From Caballeronia sp. LZ062 (GTDB lineage: Bacteria; Pseudomonadota; Gammaproteobacteria; Burkholderiales; Burkholderiaceae), in contig NZ_JARTWB010000001.1 of NCBI RefSeq assembly GCF_031450785.1, positions 310,001 to 374,000 of the forward strand: a DNA stretch of 64,000 nucleotides, written 5' to 3'. A program made the position numbers and the translations under genes. This document shows, one piece after another, positions 55,441 through 64,000 of the stretch. Positions within the stretch are counted from its first letter, which is position 1. The number at the start of each line of letters is the position of its first letter. The notes below the pieces were generated by a model. It worked only from the letters and a program-made list of their open reading frames with translations. It did no database searches and was not told where the DNA came from.

Positions 55441-56382
55441 TCATGCCGCTTCACTGCGGTCAGACAAAACGGCCCGCGCGACCCTGCACGCCGCGAGATC
55501 CCAGGCGGCGCAGCCGACCGATTTGAACACCACCGGCTCATCGCGCCTATCCCTCGATGCGAGCGCCGTCGCAAGCGGCCGAACCGTGCTCCAGTCGATG
55601 CCCGCCAGAATGAAGTCTCCCGCTTCGTGACGCGCGCCTGCCAGATCATCAACGTACAAAGCGCTGGCTCGAACGGTCGGCGCCGCGATCTCGGCGGCAT
55701 CGGCAGTGAAGGCGCCGACGCCGATCACCAGTCGCGCCATATCGGCCGGCTGCGCGTACACCGGCGTTTTGCTCGTGGTCGCCGCAATGACGACGTCGAC
55801 GGAAGCGGGAATAGCCGACTCCTCTAGCGCAACCATGTTCGACGAAAGTGCGGCATGGTCCGCGCAGAACGCACTCGCACGCCCCGCACGCGAGCCGCTA
55901 ATCAACACGCGCGTGTCCGGATAGAGACTCGCGAGCGCCTCCACATGCGACGCAGCCTGTTTCCCCGTGCCTATCACGAGCACCTCGCGCGGAACGTGGT
56001 TTGCCAGCGTGCGTATGGCAAGCATCGAAACCGCGGCGGTCCGCCGGCCCGTGACGGTCGGACCGTCGAGCATGAACTGCGGCACGCCTGTCGTCGCGTC
56101 GAAAGCAGTGACTTGCCCGTGAATGGTCGGCAGGCCGCGCGCGCCGTTGCCGGGGCACACGTTGACGAGTTTGTGCATGGCGATGTCGGCGGCGGTCGCG
56201 GGCATCGAAAGCATCACGCCGCCCTGCGCGAGCGGGACGACCATGCGCTCGGGACTTACGATGCGACCGGCGGCATAATCGAGCATCGTAGCGGCGAGCG
56301 TGTCGGTCAGCCGGTCATAAGGCAGAAGGTGCGCAGTTTGCGTCGCGTCGAAAAGAGGGATTGCGCTGGAAGTGTCGGTCAT
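55441..56382 (-). CDS. Ornithine cyclodeaminase / delta1-pyrroline-2-carboxylate reductase family protein
   Basis: A 313-residue protein. The dinucleotide-binding loop is 'VLVIGTGKQAASHVEALASL', and 'TGRRTAAVSMLAIRTLA' and 'VIGVGAFTADAAEI' are typical of the family. The variant pattern in these motifs is closer to the imine reductases that reduce pyrroline- or piperideine-2-carboxylate than to true cyclodeaminases; this is an inference. Transcribed alone. Confidence 0.82.
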   Translation of the reverse strand: MTDTSSAIPLFDATQTAHLLPYDRLTDTLAATMLDYAAGRIVSPERMVVPLAQGGVMLSMPATAADIAMHKLVNVCPGNGARGLPTIHGQVTAFDATTGVPQFMLDGPTVTGRRTAAVSMLAIRTLANHVPREVLVIGTGKQAASHVEALASLYPDTRVLISGSRAGRASAFCADHAALSSNMVALEESAIPASVDVVIAATTSKTPVYAQPADMARLVIGVGAFTADAAEIAAPTVRASALYVDDLAGARHEAGDFILAGIDWSTVRPLATALASRDRRDEPVVFKSVGCAAWDLAACRVARAVLSDRSEAA

Positions 56383-56602
56383 CGTCCGTTTCGCTCATGA
56401 ATGGGTGTGCGTGCCATCGTGACGCCGACCATTCTAAAGTTTGCGGCGGACGTGTCATAAAACGCGCGGCTTCCTTCAAATAGCTCGTGACGCACGGAGC
56501 CGGTGTCATATGACTGCCACGCGAGATCGTCATCATCGGCCGGTTGGCGCCGCCCGCACAGTGCGCCTGAAGACAGGCCATAGCCCGCAGATGGAGTCTT
56601 AG

Positions 56603-57499
56603 ATGACCACGACGGATAAGCAGCGCCGCTTTCACGCCGATTTGATCGACAGCTACGACGAAGAGTTCGAGATGGAGATCGACGATCGCTTTCTCGACGG
56701 CGAAGCGGCGTTTTCCGACGAGGAGCGGCAGCTTCGCAAGACCTATTTCCGCGAGTTATTTCGGCTGCAAGGCGAATTGGTCAAGCTGCAGGACTGGGTG
56801 GTCCACACGGGACACCGGCTCGTTGTGATCTTCGAAGGGCGCGATGCTGCCGGCAAGGGCGGTGCGATCAAACGCATCACGCAGCGGCTGAATCCGCGCG
56901 TGTGCCGCGTGGCCGCACTGCCCGCGCCGAACAACCGCGAGCGCACCCAATGGTATTTCCAGCGCTACGTCTCGCATTTGCCTGCGGGCGGCGAGATCGT
57001 CTTGTTCGACCGAAGCTGGTACAACCGCGCGGGCGTGGAGCGCGTCATGCACTTCTGCACCGACGAGGAGTATGAAGAATTCTTTCGCTCGGTGCCCGAG
57101 TTCGAGAAGATGCTCGTGCGCAGCGGCATCCAGATCATCAAGTACTGGTTCTCGATTACCGACGACGAACAGGAAGTGCGCTTCCAGGCGCGCATTGAAG
57201 ATCCGCTGAAGCAGTGGAAGCTAAGTCCAATGGATCTGGAGAGCCGCCGCCGCTGGGAAGCGTACACGGCTGCGAAGGAAGTCATGCTGCAACGCTCGCA
57301 TATTCCCGAAGCGCCGTGGTGGGTCGTGCAGGCCGTCGATAAGAAGCGCGCGCGCCTGAACTGCATCCATCACTTGTTGAGTCAGGTGCCGTACCACGAG
57401 ATCGAGCACCCGCAGATCACGCTGCCCGAGCGTGTGTTCAATCCCGATTACTTGCGTCAGCCGGTGCCGGAATCGATGTATGTTCCCGAAGTGTATTGA
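56603..57499 (+). CDS. ppk2: Polyphosphate kinase 2
   Basis: A 298-residue one-domain PPK2: Walker A 'FEGRDAAGKGGAIKRI', the lid region 'RVAALPAPNNRERTQWYFQRY', Walker B 'IVLFDRSWYNRAGVE'. It transfers phosphate between polyphosphate and nucleoside diphosphates. The sequence 'KRARLNCIHHLLSQVPY' is typical of class I. GGAG is six bases before the ATG. Confidence 0.95.
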   Translation: MTTTDKQRRFHADLIDSYDEEFEMEIDDRFLDGEAAFSDEERQLRKTYFRELFRLQGELVKLQDWVVHTGHRLVVIFEGRDAAGKGGAIKRITQRLNPRVCRVAALPAPNNRERTQWYFQRYVSHLPAGGEIVLFDRSWYNRAGVERVMHFCTDEEYEEFFRSVPEFEKMLVRSGIQIIKYWFSITDDEQEVRFQARIEDPLKQWKLSPMDLESRRRWEAYTAAKEVMLQRSHIPEAPWWVVQAVDKKRARLNCIHHLLSQVPYHEIEHPQITLPERVFNPDYLRQPVPESMYVPEVY

Positions 57500-57503
57500 T
57501 GGC

Positions 57504-57725
57504 TCAGCAGCAGTGACGGCAGGCGATGCGTTCCACCGCCGCGCCGTCATGCTGACGCCGTGCCGCCTGATACACGAAACGATAGACGTGCTGCGAGCCT
57601 CTGAGCAGCATCACGAATGCGACTTGCGCGAGGTTGAAGTCCAGCGACACCATCAGGCGCGTTAGAAGAAGCAGCGGCAGCACTACTGACGGTTGATACA
57701 GTTGTCTTTCGATCAAAGCTCTCAT
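57504..57725 (-). CDS. Hypothetical small protein with a hydrophobic segment
   Basis: A 73-residue frame beginning 'MRALIERQLYQPSVVLPLLL', with a hydrophobic stretch of about 18 residues and a basic tail ending 'RIACRHCC'. I start at 57725, six bases after GGGAG; an ATG at 57800 gives 98 residues but lacks such a site. Family not recognised. It faces ppk2 tail to tail with a four-base gap. Confidence 0.5.
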   Translation of the reverse strand: MRALIERQLYQPSVVLPLLLLTRLMVSLDFNLAQVAFVMLLRGSQHVYRFVYQAARRQHDGAAVERIACRHCC

Positions 57726-57832
57726 TGCACGCTCCCGTTCCCATACTTCAAATTCTAAGGATCGCGTCGCGTGGGATAAATGGGCGGCAAATGAAGACAT
57801 ATGTTCCGGGCGGCGAACAATCGGCTGCATGG

Positions 57833-57859
57833 AAAAAGCCCCGCTTCAAGCGGGGCTTT
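57833..57859 (-). terminator. Rho-independent terminator of the RND efflux operon
   Basis: AAAGCCCCGCTT and its complement form a near-perfect stem with a short TTCA-type loop; on the minus strand it ends in a T run (TTTTT). It lies 12 bases past the stop of the outer-membrane factor gene. Confidence 0.9.
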
Positions 57860-57870
57860 GTACGTTGGCG

Positions 57871-59376
57871 TTACTTCTGCGCAAGGCTCGGTTCAGGCAC
57901 GGGCGCAGGCACCGCATCGCCCCAGCCGCCGCCTAAAGCGCGAACGAGATTGACGGTCGAAACCGCTTGTGCCCCAGCAAGCTGAACCGCCGCACGCTGC
58001 GATTGCAGCACCGTGCGCTCGGCGTCGATGACATCGAGATAGTTCACCGCGCCTTCCGTGTATTGCGTGCGCGAGAGTTGCGCCGCGCGTACCGACGCGT
58101 TCACCGCATCCGCTTGCGTGGCCGTCTGCGTTTCGAGAATGCGCAAGTCCGACAAATTGTCTTCGACCTCACGGAACGCCACGAGCACTTGCTGGCGATA
58201 GTTCGCTACGTCCTCTTCGTAGATGGCGCGCGCATTCGCAAGATTGCCCTTGCGACGTCCGCCATCGAAGATCGGCAGGTTCAGCATCGTGCCGGCGAAC
58301 GGTCCCAGCAAGAACGTGCGGCTCGACCAGTTGAAGAGATCGCCGAGCGTGGCGGACTCGAAGCCGCCCGATGCCGTCAGGTTGAGCGACGGAAAGAACG
58401 CCGCCTTCGCCACGCCGATGCGCGCATTCGCTGCCGCCATCGACCGCTCCGCTGCCGCAATGTCCGGACGACGCTCCAGCAAGGAAGACGGCAAGCCGGG
58501 CGGCACGTGTATGGTGAGGGGCTTGAGCGGATTCGCGGCCATTGGAAACTCCGCGGGCGTCTTGCCGAGCAGCACGGCGAGACTATGCTCGGAGGCGGCG
58601 CGTAGCCGCTGCACGGTCATGGCATCGGAACGCGCGGTCGCAAGCTCCGACTTCGCGCGCGCCACGTCGAGTTCGCTGATGTCGCCTTCAGTGAAACGTC
58701 GCTCTGCAAGCTTCAGGGCTTCCTCACGCAGCGTCACGGTGCGCGTGTACACGTTTAGCTCCGCATCGCGCTCGCGCAACTCGAAGTAGTTCTGTGCGAC
58801 GTCTGCCTGCAAAGCAAGCTGCACCGAACGGAACAACGCTTCGCTTTGCTGCGTGTCCGCGTTCGCGGCCTGCACGGAGTTGGACACACGCCCGAACAGA
58901 TCCACTTCATAGGACACGCTGGCCTGCGCGCGCCACAACGTCTGCGCCGGAACGTTGGCGTTCGGCGGCAGCAATTGCGATGCGGGCGAGAGCTTCTCGC
59001 GGGTCGGACCGAAGCCCGCGTCGAGCGTCGGGAAAAGCCCTGCACGCGCGGTCTGATTGATCGCTCGTGCTTCCTTCACGCGCGCGGCCGCCGCCTTCAG
59101 GTTCTGGTTCGCATCCTGCGCCTGACGTTCCAGATCGTTGAGCGTGGCGTCGTCGAATAGCGCCCACCACTCGCCGCGCATCATTTCTTCCGAAGGCTGC
59201 GCCGTCTTCCACGTTCCCGCTTCCGACGGCGACAGCGTCGGCGTTTCTTTATAGGCGCTCGGTGCGTTCACGTCCGGCCTTTCATAAGTCGGCGCAAGCG
59301 AACACCCGGCGACCACCAGCAACGCGCTCATCAGCGCGGGCAATCCCAGCCATCTTTTCATTGGCGTCTTGTTCAT
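57871..59376 (-). CDS. RND efflux outer membrane factor (OprM/NodT family lipoprotein)
   Basis: A 501-residue protein. A lipoprotein signal ends in 'LLVVAGC' (Cys25), then 'SLAPTYERPDVNAPSAYKE' as in OprM. Two repeated helical-barrel halves follow, with 'FPTLDAGFGPTREKL' and 'RRPDIAAAERSMAAANARIG'. It forms the TolC-like exit duct for the pump. The start at 59376 is six bases after GAGG and nine past the pump gene stop. Confidence 0.93.
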   Translation of the reverse strand: MNKTPMKRWLGLPALMSALLVVAGCSLAPTYERPDVNAPSAYKETPTLSPSEAGTWKTAQPSEEMMRGEWWALFDDATLNDLERQAQDANQNLKAAAARVKEARAINQTARAGLFPTLDAGFGPTREKLSPASQLLPPNANVPAQTLWRAQASVSYEVDLFGRVSNSVQAANADTQQSEALFRSVQLALQADVAQNYFELRERDAELNVYTRTVTLREEALKLAERRFTEGDISELDVARAKSELATARSDAMTVQRLRAASEHSLAVLLGKTPAEFPMAANPLKPLTIHVPPGLPSSLLERRPDIAAAERSMAAANARIGVAKAAFFPSLNLTASGGFESATLGDLFNWSSRTFLLGPFAGTMLNLPIFDGGRRKGNLANARAIYEEDVANYRQQVLVAFREVEDNLSDLRILETQTATQADAVNASVRAAQLSRTQYTEGAVNYLDVIDAERTVLQSQRAAVQLAGAQAVSTVNLVRALGGGWGDAVPAPVPEPSLAQK

Positions 59377-59384
59377 CATCGACC

Positions 59385-62300
59385 TCATTGCGCCTCGTAT
59401 GAAGCACCGATACCGCGCATCTGCGGATGCGTGCCATGCTTGTCCGTCACATGTTCGGTGCGGCTCAGCTTGCGCAGAATCACATAGAACACGGGCGTCA
59501 ACATCAGGCCGAAGAGCGTCACGCCCAACATGCCGAAGAACACCGCGACGCCCATTGCGTGACGCATTTCCGATCCCGCGCCCGAAGACAGCACGAGCGG
59601 CACCACGCCCATGATGAACGCGATGGACGTCATCAAGATCGGACGCAAACGCAAACGGCTTGCTTCGATTGCGGCCTGCACGATGGAACGTCCCTGCATT
59701 TCCAGCTCGCGTGCAAACTCGACGATCAGAATCGCGTTCTTCGCGGACAAGCCCACGAGCACCATCAAGCCGATCTGCGTGAAGATGTTGTTGTCGCCGT
59801 CGGTGAGCCATACGCCGAGCAACGCGGACAAGATGCTCATCGGCACGATGAGAATGACGGCGAGCGGCAGCGTCAGGCTTTCATACAACGCGGCGAGCAC
59901 GAGGAACACGAGCAGCACGCTGATCGGGAACACCCACAGCGCCGCGTTGCCCGCGAGGATCTGCTGATACGTGAGATCGGTCCATTCGAACTTGATCCCG
60001 CGCGGCAGCACTTCCGCCGCGATGCGTTCGGCCGCTGCCTGCGCCTGTCCCGATGAATAACCCGGCGCGGGGCCGCCGTTGATGTCGGCTGCCGTATAGC
60101 CGTTGTAGCGCACGACCATTTCCGGCCCATACGTCGGCGAGACTTTCACGAGCGACGACAATGGCACCATGTCGCCATTCGCGTTGCGCGTCTTCAGCAA
60201 GCCGATATCTTCGGGATTCGCGCGGAACGGCGCATCCGCTTGCACGCGCACCTGATACACGCGGCCAAAGCGATTGAAGTCGTTCACGTAGAGCGAGCCG
60301 AGATAGACCTGCATCGTGTCGAACACGTCAGTCACGGAAACGCCCAGCTGCTTCGCCTTCACGCGGTCCAGATCCACGTTCAATTGAGGCACGTTGATCT
60401 GATAGCTGGAGAACGTCGGCCCCAGTTCCGGCGTTTGCGATGCGCGCTTGATGAAGGCTTGCGTTGCATCGGCGAGTGCGGCATAGCCGAGTGCGCCGCG
60501 GTCTTCGAGCTGCATCTTGAAGCCGCCGAGCGTGCCTAAGCCGAGCACCGGCGGCGGCGGAAACACGGCGATGAACGAGCCTTTGATGCCGGCGTATTTC
60601 TGATTGAGCGCGCCCGCGATTGCATTGGCGGAAAGCGCCTTGTCATGCACGCGGTCCTTGAAGGGCTTAAGCGTTACGAACACGATGCCCGCGCTCGACG
60701 AATTGGTGAAGCCGTTCACCGACAAGCCCGGGAACTCCACCGCGCTTTCCACGCCCGGCTGCTTCAACGCAATGGCGCTCATCTCGCGAATCACGCCTTC
60801 CGTGCGATCCAGCGATGCGCCGTTCGGCAACTGCGCGAAGCTGATCAGATACTCCTTGTCCTGCGCGGGCACGAAGCCGCCCGGCACGATCTTGCCCATC
60901 AAGACGGCGCCCGCGAGCAGCACCGCATAGAGAACCATCATGACGGCCTTGCGGTTGATGACGCCCTTCACGCCCTTGCTGTAGGACTCGGAGCCACGAT
61001 GAAACACCGCGTTGAAACGCCGGAAGAAGCCACCGAAAATGCGATCCATGCCGCGCGTGAGCCAGTCCTTCGGCTCATCGTGACCCTTGAGCAGCAGCGC
61101 GGCGAGTGCGGGCGACAGCGTCAGCGAGTTGAACGCGGAGATCACCGTCGAGATGGCGATGGTCATCGCAAACTGCTTGTAGAACTGGCCCGTCAGACCC
61201 GACATGAATGCGAGCGGCACGAACACGGCCACGAGCGTCAGCGCGATCGCGATGATCGGCCCGCTCACCTCGCGCATGGCCTGATACGTGGCCTCTCTCG
61301 CGGATAAGCCCGCTTCGATGTTGCGTTCCACATTCTCGACCACGACGATGGCATCGTCCACGACGATACCGATGGCGAGCACCATGCCGAAGAGCGAGAG
61401 CGCGTTGATCGAGAAACCGAACGCGAGCAACAGCGAAAACGTGCCCACGATCGATACCGGCACTGCGAGAAGCGGAATGATCGACGCACGCCACGTCTGC
61501 AAGAACACGATCACCACGAGCACGACGAGCGCAATCGCTTCGGCGAGCGTATGTATGACGGCTTCGATACTCGAGCGCACGAACTGCGTCGGGTCATAGA
61601 CGATCTGGTATTCGAGGCCCGCAGGCATGTCCGCCTGCAGTTCCTTCATCGTCTTGCGCACTTCGTCGGAGATCTGCAGTGAGTTCGCGCCCGGTTGTTG
61701 GTTAATCGCGATCGCCACTGCGGACTTGTTATCGAGCAACGAGCGCAAGCCATATTCGGATGCCGCGAGTTCGACACGCGCGACATCGCCGAGATGCGTG
61801 ACCGCGCCGTCGGGCGACGTCTTCAGCACGATATCGCGGAACTCCGACTCGTTCTGCAGGCGTCCGCGCGCATTCACGTTGAGTTGCAGCGGCACGTTAG
61901 GCAGCGTGGGCGATCCGCCGATCACGCCTGCCGCAACCTGCACGTTCTGCTCGCGAATGGCGTTGGCTACATCGGTCGCGGTGAGGCCGCGCTGCGCGAC
62001 TTTTTGCGGATCGAGCCATACACGCATCGAGTAATCGCCCGAGCCCCACAGTTGCACTTCGCCCACGCCGGCAATGCGTTCCAGCCGGTCCTTCACGTTG
62101 ATCAGCGCGTAGTTGCGCAGATACGTCATGTCGTAACGGCCGTTAGGCGAGTTCAGGTGAACCACCATCGTGAGCGTAGGAGACGACTTGATCGTCGTGA
62201 CGCCGAGCCGCTGCACGTCTTGCGGAAGACGCGGCAACGCCTGATTCACGCGGTTCTGCACGAGCTGCGTGTTCTTGTCCGGGTCGGTGCCGAGCTTGAA

Positions 62301-62585
62301 CGTGACCGTGGTCGTGAGGTTGCCGTCGCTATTCGCCTGCGACTGCATGTAGAGCATGTCCTCTACGCCGTTGATCTGCTCCTCGAGCGGCGAAGCGACG
62401 GTCTCCGCGATCACCTTCGGATTCGCGCCGGGATACTGCGCATGCACGACGACCGAAGGCGGCACGACTTCCGGGTACTCGGAAATCGGCAGCCTGAACA
62501 TCGCGATGATGCCGGCCAGCAAAACGATCACCGATAGCACGCCCGCAAAAATCGGGCGGTCGATGAAGAATTTGGATATGTTCAT
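59385..62585 (-). CDS. RND multidrug efflux pump (AcrB/MexB type)
   Basis: A 1066-residue HAE1-family pump. The proton-relay pair of Asp is in 'GIVVDDAIVVVENVERN', and 'FFIDRPIFAGVLSVIVLLAG' (key part FIDRPIFA) opens the N-terminus. Two large periplasmic loops lie between helices 1-2 and 7-8, as in AcrB. It exports hydrophobic and amphiphilic drugs with proton antiport; substrates cannot be read from the sequence. 31 bases after the adaptor gene. Confidence 0.96.
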   Translation of the reverse strand: MNISKFFIDRPIFAGVLSVIVLLAGIIAMFRLPISEYPEVVPPSVVVHAQYPGANPKVIAETVASPLEEQINGVEDMLYMQSQANSDGNLTTTVTFKLGTDPDKNTQLVQNRVNQALPRLPQDVQRLGVTTIKSSPTLTMVVHLNSPNGRYDMTYLRNYALINVKDRLERIAGVGEVQLWGSGDYSMRVWLDPQKVAQRGLTATDVANAIREQNVQVAAGVIGGSPTLPNVPLQLNVNARGRLQNESEFRDIVLKTSPDGAVTHLGDVARVELAASEYGLRSLLDNKSAVAIAINQQPGANSLQISDEVRKTMKELQADMPAGLEYQIVYDPTQFVRSSIEAVIHTLAEAIALVVLVVIVFLQTWRASIIPLLAVPVSIVGTFSLLLAFGFSINALSLFGMVLAIGIVVDDAIVVVENVERNIEAGLSAREATYQAMREVSGPIIAIALTLVAVFVPLAFMSGLTGQFYKQFAMTIAISTVISAFNSLTLSPALAALLLKGHDEPKDWLTRGMDRIFGGFFRRFNAVFHRGSESYSKGVKGVINRKAVMMVLYAVLLAGAVLMGKIVPGGFVPAQDKEYLISFAQLPNGASLDRTEGVIREMSAIALKQPGVESAVEFPGLSVNGFTNSSSAGIVFVTLKPFKDRVHDKALSANAIAGALNQKYAGIKGSFIAVFPPPPVLGLGTLGGFKMQLEDRGALGYAALADATQAFIKRASQTPELGPTFSSYQINVPQLNVDLDRVKAKQLGVSVTDVFDTMQVYLGSLYVNDFNRFGRVYQVRVQADAPFRANPEDIGLLKTRNANGDMVPLSSLVKVSPTYGPEMVVRYNGYTAADINGGPAPGYSSGQAQAAAERIAAEVLPRGIKFEWTDLTYQQILAGNAALWVFPISVLLVFLVLAALYESLTLPLAVILIVPMSILSALLGVWLTDGDNNIFTQIGLMVLVGLSAKNAILIVEFARELEMQGRSIVQAAIEASRLRLRPILMTSIAFIMGVVPLVLSSGAGSEMRHAMGVAVFFGMLGVTLFGLMLTPVFYVILRKLSRTEHVTDKHGTHPQMRGIGASYEAQ

Positions 62586-62616
62586 GACGGGTTCTGTTCG
62601 TTACGAATGACGCGCA

Positions 62617-63813
62617 TCACTGTGCCGATGCCGTCTTCACCACGGGCGCATCGCCGCTGTTATTCATGGCGACGGCGTTGACCTTCACGACATCGTTCGG
62701 ACGCACACGCTGCAAGCCGTTCACGACAATGCGCTCGCCGGGCGCGAGTCCCTTCGAGATGACGCGCAAGCCGTCATGCGTCTGGCCGAGCGTCACTTCG
62801 CGGTATTGCACGCGGCTGTCCTTGTCCACGACCATCACGTACTTCTTGTCCTGATCGGTGCCGATGGCGGCATCGTCCACGAGCACGGCCGGATGTGGCG
62901 TCCCTCCGCCCACCTTGATGCGCGCATAAAGCCCCGGCACGAGCGAGCCATCCGGATTGTTGAAGCGCGCACGCACGCGGATGGTGCCGGACGTCGTGTC
63001 GAGCCGGTTATCGACCGAATCGACGACGCCTTCGCGCGAATAGCCGTCTTCGTTGGCAAGACCGAGCGAGACCGGCACGGTGCTGCCCGCATCGCGGCCC
63101 AGATAACGCAGGTACGTTTGCTCGTCCACATCGAACGATGCATAGATGGGCGACACGGAAACGAGCGTCGTGAGAAGCGGCGCGTTCGCGCCCGTCGAGA
63201 CGATGTTCCCGACAGTCAGCTCCGCGCGCGACACGCGGCCCGACACGGGCGCGACGATATGCGTGTACGCGAGATTGATCTTCGCGGCTTCGAGCGCGGC
63301 CTGCGCGGCCTTCAGGTTCGCGACGGCTTCGCGCGCGGCGTTCTGCTTCTCGTCGTAGTCGCGCTTGGCGATGGCGTTGTCGGAGAGCAGACGTTCCGCG
63401 CGCGCGGCATCCGTCGATGTATAGCCGTTGCGCGCCTGCGCCGCCGCGAGTTGCGCCTGTGCGCGATCGACCTCGGCCTCATAGGGACGCGGATCGATGG
63501 TGAAGAGCGGATCGCCCTTCTTCACCAGCGCGCCGTCCTTGAAATGCACCGCGACGATCGTGCCGGGCACGAGCGGGCGAATGTCCACGTGATTCACCGC
63601 TTCTAGCCTGCCGGAATAGCTTTGCCAATCGGTGATGGTCTTCGACACGACGGTCGCCACGTCGACTTCGGTGGCGGTCGGGGCGTGTGCCGCGGCGTGC
63701 GCTTCATTGATGGCCGCGTCGCCGTGGCCGCGCCAGGCGGTATAGCCGCCCGCGCCTGCGATGATCAGCGTCGCGCCTAGCGCGGCGTAGATGCGTTTGC
63801 GAGTGAACATCAT
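62617..63813 (-). CDS. RND efflux periplasmic adaptor (AcrA/MexA type)
   Basis: A 398-residue membrane fusion protein. An uncleaved or lipid-less N-terminal helix ('IYAALGATLIIAGAGGYTAW') is followed by the lipoyl halves ('VDIRPLVPGTIVAVHFKDGA', 'YTHIVAPVSGRVSRAEL') flanking a coiled coil of about 60 residues, then beta-barrel and membrane-proximal domains. The start at 63813 has GGAGC eight bases upstream. First gene of the operon; no regulator gene is next to it in the window. Confidence 0.93.
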   Translation of the reverse strand: MMFTRKRIYAALGATLIIAGAGGYTAWRGHGDAAINEAHAAAHAPTATEVDVATVVSKTITDWQSYSGRLEAVNHVDIRPLVPGTIVAVHFKDGALVKKGDPLFTIDPRPYEAEVDRAQAQLAAAQARNGYTSTDAARAERLLSDNAIAKRDYDEKQNAAREAVANLKAAQAALEAAKINLAYTHIVAPVSGRVSRAELTVGNIVSTGANAPLLTTLVSVSPIYASFDVDEQTYLRYLGRDAGSTVPVSLGLANEDGYSREGVVDSVDNRLDTTSGTIRVRARFNNPDGSLVPGLYARIKVGGGTPHPAVLVDDAAIGTDQDKKYVMVVDKDSRVQYREVTLGQTHDGLRVISKGLAPGERIVVNGLQRVRPNDVVKVNAVAMNNSGDAPVVKTASAQ

Positions 63814-63868
63814 GATGGAAAGCTCCGGTTGCGTTGAGTTCGTATTGTTGTGGTGCGTGGCTTTGCGC

Positions 63869-64000
63869 TTATGTGGTGCGCGCAAGCCGTTTCCTGAAGA
63901 ACGCGACGACATCGTTCAATGCCGCGGAATGCGCGGCGAGCGCCTGATGCGATGCCTTGCAGTGGCGCGTGACTTCGGTCGGCACGCCGGCGGCAATCAA
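63869..64000 (-). CDS. C-terminal end of a probable alpha/beta hydrolase
   Basis: Only the last 43 codons are inside the window, ending TAA at 63869-63871. 'IAAGVPTEVTRH' and the helical tail 'ALNDVVAFFRKRLA' match the C-termini of HSL-type esterases, where a catalytic His lies in this region; here the His is within 'KASHQALAAH'. It runs 55 bases ahead of the efflux adaptor on the same strand. The function is provisional. Confidence 0.5.
   Translation of the reverse strand: MIAAGVPTEVTRHCKASHQALAAHSAALNDVVAFFRKRLARTT

Overview
The window is GC-rich, densely coded on both strands, and looks like chromosomal DNA of a Burkholderiaceae betaproteobacterium; Caballeronia or Paraburkholderia is my best guess from gene content and codon style, not from any search. 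I saw no rRNA, tRNA, insertion sequence or CRISPR array.

Layout. 1-1845: divergent norR (cut by the window edge) and hmp, a nitric-oxide detoxification pair. 1881-4594: a hexapeptide acetyltransferase of atypical composition and an OprD-type porin. 4776-10237: an oppABCDF-type peptide ABC transporter operon. 10556-23256: housekeeping and metabolic genes (VOC protein, SDR, gamma-glutamyltransferase, NCS2 purine permease, M14 deacylase plus amino-acid binding protein, Ca2+/H+ antiporter, OsmC, FAD oxidoreductase, DsbA/FrnE-like protein, zinc peptidase). 23660-26209: a CIO-type cytochrome bd oxidase with a small accessory membrane protein. 26233-28378: YraQ/ArsP-like permease and mnmH. 28523-30711: eutBC, an adenosylcobalamin-dependent ethanolamine ammonia-lyase. 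30863-33821: small membrane protein, OpgC-like protein, TerC.

33825-54167 is the core of the window: a cobalamin supercluster in five transcription units. They are (i) cobL-cbiD-cobK-cobM-DUF4186 (-); (ii) riboswitch-cobG-cobH-cobI-cbiG/cobJ fusion (+); (iii) riboswitch-cobW-cobN-chlI/chlD (-); (iv) riboswitch-cobE-cobO-cobB-DUF1289 (+); and (v) riboswitch-cbtB-cbtA (-), followed by a degenerate histidine-phosphatase gene. Together they import cobalt and run the oxygen-dependent route from precorrin-2 to adenosylated cobyrinic acid a,c-diamide. CbiD stands where CobF would be expected, and there is no CobS/CobT. The chelatase small and medium subunits appear to come from one locus whose two overlapping frames are joined by an A-AAA-AAA slippery heptamer followed at once by a stop codon. 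This predicts a 333-residue ChlI-like product and, by -1 frameshifting, a 561-residue ChlI-VWA (ChlD) product. I regard this as the most interesting feature of the window.

54239-64000: small monooxygenase-like proteins, an ornithine-cyclodeaminase family reductase, PPK2, a complete RND efflux operon (adaptor-pump-outer membrane factor) and the 3' end of a probable alpha/beta hydrolase gene. Many starts were set from ribosome-binding sites and family N-termini rather than from the longest reading frame.
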